Assembly: GCA_031421855.1 (NCBI GenBank)
Contig: JANOPN010000063.1
Coordinates: 1-33,764, forward strand
From: JAAFHN01 sp031421855
Lineage (GTDB): Bacteria; Pseudomonadota; Gammaproteobacteria; Burkholderiales; Burkholderiaceae_C
Length of the DNA: 33,764 nucleotides
Direction of reading: 5' to 3'
Position 1 is the first letter of the stretch. The number at the start of each line of letters is the position of its first letter. This document shows, piece after piece, positions 21,980 to 27,952 of this stretch. Below the pieces are notes generated by a model. It searched no databases. It was not told where the DNA came from and worked only from the letters and a program-made list of their open reading frames with translations. The translations under genes and the position numbers were made by a program.

Positions 21980-23203
21980 ATGGATTCATTGGTTGATCTA
22001 TCGCCCACGGTTCAGCTGCTGGCCATTGGCGCGGCGTTGGCGGGCGGCCCACTGGTTTGGTGGCTTTGGTCGCAGGCACGGCTTGCGCGATTAGGGGGCC
22101 ATGCGCCAACGGCATCGAGCAAGCTGCGCGCCTTGGTCGTCATCACGCTTTTTTTGACTTTTGATTTGGTGCTTTTTGGCGCGTTCACCCGACTCACCGA
22201 CTCCGGTCTCGGCTGCCCCGACTGGCCCGGCTGCTACGGCAGCGCCAGCCCCATCGGCGCGGCCCGTGACATCGCAGCCGCCGAGTCCGCGATGCCCACT
22301 GGCCCCGTGACCCTGCAAAAGGCGTGGATCGAGATGATTCACCGCAAAGCAGCAACCGGTATTGGCGCGCTCATCACCTTGATCATGGTGCTCGGTTGGG
22401 CTTGGCGCGCAAAGCTGCTGCGCGAGCGGCAAGTGAGTGATCCAGCGGCGCAATACTCGCCGTGGCTGGGTGTCTTGGTGTTCATTTGGGTCTGCGCCCA
22501 AGGCGCGTTTGGCGCGCTCACCGTCACGCTCAAGCTCAAGCCCATCATCGTCACATTGCACCTCATGGGTGGTATTGGCTTGCTCATGGTACTCGCTGCA
22601 CTGGCTGAGTACTTAAAAATAGATAGCAACAAACCCAATGAATCCGGTGACCAAGGGCCAATAAGTCATCAAAAAGGCGTTATCGGTGCCGCTGCAGGCG
22701 CTTTTGCGCGGCCTCGTTGGCTGCTCGTGAGCTTCGCCGCTGTTTGGGTGCAAGTGGCGCTAGGCGGGTGGGTGAGCACCAACTATGCCGTGCTGGCTTG
22801 CACCGACTTCCCCGCTTGTCAAGGCGGGCTTTGGCCAGCCATGAACTTCAGCCAAGCCTTCGCGTTGTGGCGCGATTTGGGTCTCAACGCCGATGGCAGC
22901 AACTTGAGCTTTCAGGCACTCACCGCCATCCACTATGTTCACCGCCTCTCGGCATACGTCGTATTCGCCGTGGTCGGTTGGAGTGCCTGGCGGCTTTGGC
23001 AAGGCAGCGACCCTGCTGACCGAGTCACTGCCAAATGGCTGGCGTTCTTGCTTGCGTGGCAATTGGCCACCGGTTTGGGCAATGTGCTCTTGGGCTGGCC
23101 CTTGGTCGCCGCGGTGTCGCACACCGGCGGTGCCGCTGGTTTGGTGTTGGTGCTCACTCAAGCGCTGGGTCGACACCGCATCTTTGCGACAATCAAGCCA
23201 TGA
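21980..23203 (+). CDS. ctaA: Heme A synthase (COX15/CtaA family) with repeat-derived loop
   Basis: CtaA oxidises heme O to heme A for the oxidase. The 407-residue membrane protein has about eight transmembrane helices and conserved elements: GAFTRLTDSGLGCPDWPGCYG (residues 67-87), EMIHRKAATGIG (H121), VTLHLMGG (H194), a second cysteine pair in LACTDFPACQGG, IHYVHRLSAY and AVSHTGGAAG. Residues 212-233 (LKIDSNKPNESGDQGPISHQKG) are encoded by a copy of the dispersed repeat and fall in the loop between the two four-helix halves, where extra length is tolerated. ATG 21980 has GAGG at 21969-21972. The stop overlaps the ctaB start (ATGA). Confidence 0.95.
   Translation: MDSLVDLSPTVQLLAIGAALAGGPLVWWLWSQARLARLGGHAPTASSKLRALVVITLFLTFDLVLFGAFTRLTDSGLGCPDWPGCYGSASPIGAARDIAAAESAMPTGPVTLQKAWIEMIHRKAATGIGALITLIMVLGWAWRAKLLRERQVSDPAAQYSPWLGVLVFIWVCAQGAFGALTVTLKLKPIIVTLHLMGGIGLLMVLAALAEYLKIDSNKPNESGDQGPISHQKGVIGAAAGAFARPRWLLVSFAAVWVQVALGGWVSTNYAVLACTDFPACQGGLWPAMNFSQAFALWRDLGLNADGSNLSFQALTAIHYVHRLSAYVVFAVVGWSAWRLWQGSDPADRVTAKWLAFLLAWQLATGLGNVLLGWPLVAAVSHTGGAAGLVLVLTQALGRHRIFATIKP
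22615..22675 (+). repeat. Dispersed repeat copy inside ctaA
   Basis: This full-length copy starts AAAAATAGATAGCAACAAAC, has an AATCCGGTGACCAAGGGCC core and ends GTCATCAAAAA. It is nearly identical to the intergenic copy after mpl. It is read in the sense orientation as a hydrophilic loop of CtaA. Confidence 0.9.
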
Positions 23204-24114
23204 CCCAACACGCCGCAGCCGCGACCCCGCAAGCCTCGGGGCTGAACTTATTCAAGCAATACCACGCGCTGATGAAGCCGCGGGTCATCTTGTTGATCGT
23301 GTTTTGCGCCTTCATTGGCATGGTGCTCGCTGTGCCCGGCTTGCCCAGCTTGGCGCAGGCCCAAGTCGCGCTGCTGGCCTGTGTGGGTATTTGGTTGGTT
23401 GCGGGCGCGGCTGCTGCATTCAACTGCTTGGTTGAAAAGAGCATCGACGCCAAAATGCGGCGCACCGCGTGGCGGCCCACCGCCAAAGGGCAGTTGAGCG
23501 ACACCCAGGCGCTGGCATTTTCAAGCGCGCTGTGCATCGCCGGATGCGCGCTCCTCTACGCTGCGGTCAACCCCCTCACCATGTGGCTGACTTTGGCCAC
23601 TTTCGTCGGGTATGCCGTCATCTACACCGTCATTTTGAAGCCCCGCACGCCGCAAAACATCGTCATTGGCGGCGCGAGCGGTGCCATGCCACCGGTGCTG
23701 GGCTGGGCGGCGCTGCGCGGCGACGTTGGCGCCGAGGCCATGGTGCTGTTTCTCATCATTTTCTTGTGGACGCCGCCGCATTTTTGGGCGCTGGCGCTTT
23801 ATCGGGTGGAAGACTACCGCAAAAGCGGCCTGCCCATGCTGCCAGTGACGCATGGCAACCCCTACACCCGGCTGCAAATTTGGCTCTACACCTGGGTCTT
23901 GTTTGCGGCCTGTCTGTTGCCCTTTGTGATTGGCATGAGCGGCTGGTTTTACTTGGTGGTTGCCGTGGCTTTGAGCATCGGGTTCTGCGGCTACGCGTTC
24001 GCGTTGTGGCGCAACTACTCCGACGAACTGGCCCGCAAGACCTTTCGGTTTTCGCTCATTCACCTCAGCGTGCTCTTTGCAGCGCTCCTGGTCGATCACT
24101 ACTGGGTGCTTTGA
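23200..24114 (+). CDS. ctaB: Protoheme IX farnesyltransferase (heme O synthase)
   Basis: CtaB adds a farnesyl group to heme B to make heme O, the substrate of CtaA. The 304-residue protein is a UbiA-family membrane prenyltransferase. The first Asp-rich active-site motif appears as NCLVEKSIDAKMRRT (N75, D83, R87, R88), and FLWTPPHFWALALYRVEDYRKSGLPM is the second conserved region. It starts with an ATGA overlap with ctaA, so the two enzymes of successive steps are translationally coupled. Confidence 0.97.
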   Translation: MTQHAAAATPQASGLNLFKQYHALMKPRVILLIVFCAFIGMVLAVPGLPSLAQAQVALLACVGIWLVAGAAAAFNCLVEKSIDAKMRRTAWRPTAKGQLSDTQALAFSSALCIAGCALLYAAVNPLTMWLTLATFVGYAVIYTVILKPRTPQNIVIGGASGAMPPVLGWAALRGDVGAEAMVLFLIIFLWTPPHFWALALYRVEDYRKSGLPMLPVTHGNPYTRLQIWLYTWVLFAACLLPFVIGMSGWFYLVVAVALSIGFCGYAFALWRNYSDELARKTFRFSLIHLSVLFAALLVDHYWVL

Positions 24115-24120
24115 TCACTC

Positions 24121-24181
24121 CTATATCAGTAGCAACAAACTCAATGAATACCGTGACCAATAGCCAATTTGTCATCAAAAA
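24121..24181 (+). repeat. Dispersed repeat copy at the start of sco
   Basis: This copy reads AGTAGCAACAAACTCAATGA, then ATACCGTGACCAATAGCC, and ends TTTGTCATCAAAAA. It begins 6 bases after the ctaB stop. The ATG within the CAATGAAT part of the element serves as the likely sco start codon. Confidence 0.9.
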
Positions 24182-24785
24182 TCGCCGCCAAGCCTTCCAA
24201 ATCGGCCTTGCGGCGGCGGCAAGCGGTTTTTTGGTCGGCTGCGACAAGTTGACCGAGATGGCAGGCGGCAAAAAGCCGCAATTCGTCAGCATCGATATCA
24301 CCGGCGCAGCCTTCGCCAAGAGCTTCTCGCTGCCCGATGTCGACGGCAAACTGCGCGGCCTGCCAGACTTTGCGGGCCAGTGTGTGGTGGTCTTTTTTGG
24401 TTTTGTGCAGTGTCCCGATGTCTGCCCAACCACCTTGGCCGACTTGGCCCAAGTCAAAAAACTGCTCGGCCCCAAGGGCGACAAACTCAGCGTCATCTTC
24501 ATCACCGTCGACCCCGAGCGCGACACCTCGACCGTGCTCAAGGCCTACATGGCCAACTTTGACCCCGGCTTCATTGCACTCGTTCCGTCAACCGAGCAAC
24601 TCGCCGTAGTCGCCAAAGAGTTCAAAGTCTTCTACAAAAAGGTAGAAGGCAAAACGCCCACCAGTTACAGCATGGACCACACCGCCAACGGCTACGTCTT
24701 TGACCCCCAAGGCAAAGTTCGATTGGTTGCCAGGCACGGGATGGGGCCAGCGGCTTTAGCTGGGGATATTGCACAGTTGATGTGA
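24144..24785 (+). CDS. SCO1/SenC-family copper chaperone lipoprotein
   Basis: Sco proteins deliver copper to, or reduce, the CuA site of oxidase subunit II. The 213-residue protein has an N-terminal hydrophobic segment ending in a lipobox (FLVGC, lipid-carrying C33), then a thioredoxin-fold domain with the copper ligands C90 and C94 in QCPDVCP and H179 in SMDHTANGYVFDP. The reading frame stays open far upstream through ctaB in another frame, so the start must be chosen by other signs. ATG 24144 is the only start that gives a normal signal peptide. That ATG and residues 1-12 (MNTVTNSQFVIK) come from the dispersed repeat, and no Shine-Dalgarno sequence precedes it. It ends the oxidase gene run. 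Confidence 0.93.
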   Translation: MNTVTNSQFVIKNRRQAFQIGLAAAASGFLVGCDKLTEMAGGKKPQFVSIDITGAAFAKSFSLPDVDGKLRGLPDFAGQCVVVFFGFVQCPDVCPTTLADLAQVKKLLGPKGDKLSVIFITVDPERDTSTVLKAYMANFDPGFIALVPSTEQLAVVAKEFKVFYKKVEGKTPTSYSMDHTANGYVFDPQGKVRLVARHGMGPAALAGDIAQLM

Positions 24786-24808
24786 GGCTGGCTCAATGAA
24801 AATCATCC

Positions 24809-24985
24809 TCACGTTGGCTTCGCACAGCGGTGGCGCTTCAAGATGTCGAGAGCCGTCAAAATCGTGTCGAGCGCCCGATCGGCCAGTTCGATGTGGCGAT
24901 CCAAGTAAAACGCTTGAAGTCGCGGCAAATCGTCACGTGCGAGGGCGCTGAACTCAAGCGCATAGTCGTCATCGATGGGTCGCGT
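24809..24985 (-). pseudogene. Remnant of a ParE/RelE-type toxin gene
   Basis: In one minus-strand frame this stretch reads DDDYALEFSALARDDLPRLQ and then AFYLDRHIELADRALDTILT, followed by ALDILKRHRC and a stop. This strongly resembles the N-terminal two thirds of ParE-family toxins (YALEFS..ARADLPRL..FL...LADRAL..I..AL..L). There is no ATG in this frame. The ATG that overlaps the antitoxin stop is one frame away, pointing to a small indel near the start, and the C-terminal beta-strands are missing because sco lies there. I read it as a frameshifted, truncated toxin relic. Confidence 0.5.
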
Positions 24986-25196
24986 TGTCAGATTCTGCGG
25001 CTTGTCTGGCCAAATGATCTCGTTTCTTTCGCTCGATCAACCCCTTCAGGCGCTCAAACACCTCGTCCGCCGGATATGTCCGCTCAAGCCCAGCAGCGAC
25101 CCGGGCCGCAGACGCTAGGCCGCGTGCGATGAAAGCGTTTTGGCTTTGGCGCACGATGGGCTTGGGTGCGGCGGTCGGTCTGTGATGTGATGCCAT
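24969..25196 (-). CDS. Antitoxin-like protein paired with the toxin remnant
   Basis: This 75-residue protein has a basic, disordered start and then NAFIARGLASAARVAAGLE followed by YPADEVFERLKGLIERKKR. The pattern IARGLAS...S-DEV--RL---L---- is typical of RelB/ParD-like antitoxins in which the second half wraps the ParE toxin. Its stop overlaps an ATG at the toxin remnant (ATGA), the usual coupling of antitoxin and toxin genes. With the toxin broken, the gene may be on its way out or may still bind other ParE toxins. It sits 12 bases downstream of the cupin gene on the same strand. Confidence 0.55.
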   Translation of the reverse strand: MASHHRPTAAPKPIVRQSQNAFIARGLASAARVAAGLERTYPADEVFERLKGLIERKKRDHLARQAAESDNATHR

Positions 25197-25208
25197 AGTA
25201 ATCTCGAC

Positions 25209-25673
25209 TCAATACACTGTTGCGTCCTTGCGCGCCCACACCCGGCCGGTCGGCGCGATGCTGCGCACGAGGTCGTCGTCGGGATAGATCGGCAAATCGT
25301 TTGCGATTCGGCTGCCGATGACGATGAAACTGGCGGGGTGTGGGCTGCGGTTGACCATGTGGTGGGCGTTGCCATCACCGGCTTTGAAGCCCATGCACAT
25401 GCCAGCGCGCATCGCGAACTCGCCGTCGTTGGTGCGCAAAACCAACTCGCCACTGAGCATATAAATCAGCTCGTCGGCATGGGTGTGCGAGTGGCGAAGC
25501 GAGGACTGCGAGCCTGGCTCCAGCGTTTCCAAATTCACCCCAAACTGCGTGATCCCAAACGCATCCCCAAGCGCATGCCAATGCCCCGCCCCCATGCGGG
25601 AGGCGAACGGCGCGGGGTAGCTGGAGCCCGAGTCAGCGGGTAGGTCAGTGGCGTTTAGCGGTGTTTGCGGCAT
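25209..25673 (-). CDS. Cupin-domain protein
   Basis: This 154-residue single-domain cupin is visible as SSLRHSHTHADELIYMLSGELVLRTNDGE (first motif with the metal-binding His residues) and AGMCMGFKAGDGNAHHMVNRSPHPASFIVIGSR (second motif with His). The C-terminal end reads YPDDDLVRSIAPTGRVWARKD. Cupins of this type bind a metal and act as small enzymes or sensors; the substrate is unknown. It stands between guaC and the toxin/antitoxin remnant on the minus strand. Confidence 0.82.
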   Translation of the reverse strand: MPQTPLNATDLPADSGSSYPAPFASRMGAGHWHALGDAFGITQFGVNLETLEPGSQSSLRHSHTHADELIYMLSGELVLRTNDGEFAMRAGMCMGFKAGDGNAHHMVNRSPHPASFIVIGSRIANDLPIYPDDDLVRSIAPTGRVWARKDATVY

Positions 25674-25720
25674 GGCGGGCCTTCAAATGGTGTTACGGGT
25701 GTGAAAAAGAGCCAATTTAA

Positions 25721-25773
25721 TGAAAAATCAGCCTTTGGTCTCCGGATTCATTGAGTTTGTTGCTATGAATAAA
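25721..25773 (-). repeat. Dispersed repeat copy between the cupin gene and guaC
   Basis: On the minus strand it reads CATAGCAACAAACTCAATGA, then ATCCGGAGACCAAAGGC, and ends TGATTTTTCA. It is intergenic and preserves the 5' half of the consensus almost perfectly. Confidence 0.88.
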
Positions 25774-25782
25774 TGACTAAAG

Positions 25783-26760
25783 TCACATCAAAATGTGTTC
25801 ACCCGCGTTGTCTCCGCCCAGCAGCACGTAGTTCACTTTGCGGATGTCGGCTAGTTTGCGACCGCCTGCGTAGCTGATGGAGCTTTGAACGTCTTCTTCC
25901 ATCTCTTTGAGGGTGTCGGCCAGATTGCCCTTGACGGGCTCGAGGATTCGTTTGCCCTCAACGTGTTTGTATTCGCCTTTGTTGAAGTCGCTGGCGCTGC
26001 CGTAGTACTCTTTGAATAGCTTGCCGTCCACTTCCACGGTGGCGGCTGGGCTCTCGTTGTGGCCGGCGAGCATGGAGCCAATCATCACCATCGACGCGCC
26101 AAATCGCACGCTTTTGGCGATGTCGCCGTTTTCGCGGATGCCGCCGTCGGCAATGATGGGCTTGGTGGCTACTCGGGCGCACCACTTGAGCGCCGACAAC
26201 TGCCAACCGCCTGTGCCAAAGCCGGTTTTCATTCGGGTGATGCACACCTTGCCAGGGCCGATGCCGACTTTGGTGGCATCTGCGCCCCAAGCTTCCAAGT
26301 CAATCACGGCCTCTGGTGTGCCGACATTGCCTGCGATCACAAAGGTGCCGGGCAATTTGGCCTTCAGGTGGGCGATCATGTTTTTGACGCTATCGGCGTG
26401 GCCGTGCGCGATGTCGATCGTCACGAACTCTGGCGTCAATTTGTGCTCAACCAACGCATCGACTGTTGCGTAGTCAGGTGGTTTGACGCCCAGTGAGATG
26501 CTGGCGATCACGCCGCTTGAATGCATGTTGCGTACAAATGCGACCGTGTCGACGTCGAATCGGTGCATGACGTAAAAATAGCCGTGTTGCGCCAACCACA
26601 AGCAAATGGCCTCATTGACCACGGTTTTCATGTTGGCCGGGACGACAGGGAGCTTGAATCGGTGTCCGCCGAGCTCGGTCGAGGCATCGCATTCGGAGCG
26701 GCTCTCCACTCGGCATTTACGGGGGAGTAGTAAAACGTTGTCGTAGTCGAAGATTTGCAT
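25783..26760 (-). CDS. guaC: GMP reductase
   Basis: GuaC reduces GMP to IMP with NADPH, a purine salvage step. The 325-residue protein has an IMPDH/GMPR TIM-barrel: FDYDNVLLLPRKCRVESRSECD at the start, VIAGNVGTPEAVIDLEAWGADATKVGIGPGKVCITR with the catalytic C173, and PIIADGGIRENGDIAKSVRFGASMVMIGSMLAG for phosphate binding. No CBS domains are present, which together with the length separates it from IMP dehydrogenase. The length and motifs suit the GuaC2-like (Bacillus-type) branch. I start it at ATG 26760; a GTG three codons upstream is possible. Confidence 0.95.
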   Translation of the reverse strand: MQIFDYDNVLLLPRKCRVESRSECDASTELGGHRFKLPVVPANMKTVVNEAICLWLAQHGYFYVMHRFDVDTVAFVRNMHSSGVIASISLGVKPPDYATVDALVEHKLTPEFVTIDIAHGHADSVKNMIAHLKAKLPGTFVIAGNVGTPEAVIDLEAWGADATKVGIGPGKVCITRMKTGFGTGGWQLSALKWCARVATKPIIADGGIRENGDIAKSVRFGASMVMIGSMLAGHNESPAATVEVDGKLFKEYYGSASDFNKGEYKHVEGKRILEPVKGNLADTLKEMEEDVQSSISYAGGRKLADIRKVNYVLLGGDNAGEHILM

Positions 26761-26939
26761 GTCACACACTCATTTGAAGAAGTCTATCGAGAGATGTGAG
26801 CGCTTGGACTGGCGGGCGGTCTGGCTTTGCGCAAGCCAACCGAACCACAAATGCTTGGGCCCGGTGAGCGATTGTATGCACTTTGACGAGCAATGTCCGA
26901 CCTAATTCTGTCTAAAATATCGTTATTGGACAAAATCAC

Positions 26940-27410
26940 ATGCCTGATCCTCACCCCCAACACATCCCCGCATCGTTCGTGAAGCAAAACTTTGGCCAAG
27001 TGCTGGCGATGGCCGCGCTTGGGCCGGTGAGCATCGAACGCCACAAAGTCGTGGTCGCCGCACTTGTGCCACCTCACTGGCTTGCCCGCGCAGACGCGGT
27101 CGATGAGCGCAAGCTGGCACGTGCGCGTCAAGCCGGTGTCGAACAGGCGCGACTCATGCGCCACCAACAACTCGCCATTGAACTGCTTTGCGCGGACGCC
27201 CCAACACGGCTGGCTCGAACGAGCGCCGCATGCGACGTGGTGAAACGGTGGCAATCGGAGGGCTTGGCCAGTGCCGACTATGTGCAGCGGTGGCGTGAGT
27301 GGTTGGAACTACCCACCACCGATTTGGCCAAACTGATGTGTTCGGACGCGCAGGGTTGGGGCGCGGCGATGCGTCAAAACTCGCCGTTCTCGGCCGTAGA
27401 GTTTGCATGA
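26940..27410 (+). CDS. Phd/YefM-like antitoxin-type protein
   Basis: The first 45 residues (HIPASFVKQNFGQVLAMAALGPVSIERHKVVVAALVPP) have the pattern of Phd/YefM-family DNA-binding antitoxins: a short helix with N-F-G--L, then P--I-RH----A-L-P. The remaining 110 residues are longer than a classic Phd and contain VVKRWQSEGLASADYVQRWREWL, probably helical. The stop overlaps the start of the next gene (ATGA). In this context it may be the repressor and antitoxin of a two-gene toxin-antitoxin unit with the nucleotidyltransferase-like gene. The upstream region has TGTCC at 26895-26899 and GGACA at 26928-26932, which could be operator half-sites. Confidence 0.65.
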   Translation: MPDPHPQHIPASFVKQNFGQVLAMAALGPVSIERHKVVVAALVPPHWLARADAVDERKLARARQAGVEQARLMRHQQLAIELLCADAPTRLARTSAACDVVKRWQSEGLASADYVQRWREWLELPTTDLAKLMCSDAQGWGAAMRQNSPFSAVEFA

Positions 27411-27943
27411 ACAGCGACGCGATGTTTGCGCTGTTGGACGAAGCCCGGCGGCTTTGTGGTCACCGCGAGTACGTGGTCATTGGCAGTGTGTCGGTGCTGG
27501 GCATGAGCGAGTTTTGTGATGTGCCGCCAGACATGAGCATGTCAATCGATTTGGACTGCTACACGAGCGCCGATCCGCCACGAATTTTCGATCTATCCAC
27601 ACAACTGGGCGAGGGCAGCCCTTGGCATGTCCAACACCAAACCTTCCTCGACCCAGTCTCGCCCGCGCTGCCGACACTGCCTGACGGTTGGCAGGATCGG
27701 CTGCTGCCGCTCAAGCGCGGTGAAATCACAGCTTTTTGTTTGGAGCCCAATGATGCCGCCATCTCGAAGCTGGCTCGCGGCGAGCCGCGCGACCTGCGTT
27801 GGGTGCGCGCTGGCCTGCGGGTAGGCTTGGTGTCGCACCCGAGCTTGCTGCTCAGGCTGCGCAGCACCCAGTTTTTAGACGAAGCGGAGTCACGCGATGC
27901 GCGGCTGCGCATCGATGCCTTGATCACAACAGCGACTTCTTAG
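27407..27943 (+). CDS. Nucleotidyltransferase-like protein (DUF6036-like)
   Basis: This 178-residue protein has the two hallmarks of the DNA polymerase beta-like nucleotidyltransferase superfamily: the GS motif in YVVIGSVSVLG (G26, S27) and a D-x-D in MSIDLDCYT (D48, D50). A later part reads CLEPNDAAISKLARGEPRDLRWVRAGL, as in DUF6036/AbiEii-like proteins, where the helix after the metal site is rich in Lys and Arg. The start ATG 27407 overlaps the stop of the Phd-like gene, indicating a coupled pair. Such enzymes act as toxins in several families by attaching nucleotides to tRNA or proteins; the target here is unknown. Confidence 0.65.
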   Translation: MNSDAMFALLDEARRLCGHREYVVIGSVSVLGMSEFCDVPPDMSMSIDLDCYTSADPPRIFDLSTQLGEGSPWHVQHQTFLDPVSPALPTLPDGWQDRLLPLKRGEITAFCLEPNDAAISKLARGEPRDLRWVRAGLRVGLVSHPSLLLRLRSTQFLDEAESRDARLRIDALITTATS

Positions 27944-27952
27944 CCCACTGAT

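Noticed and set aside
23469..24143. Upstream extension of the sco reading frame through ctaB
   Set aside because: It overlaps nearly all of ctaB in another frame, gives an Arg/His-rich sequence with no domain, and would put the Sco lipobox in the middle of a protein.
24830..25132. Plus-strand frame of 100 codons after sco
   Set aside because: It is antisense to the antitoxin and toxin remnant, has no ribosome binding site and no recognisable features.
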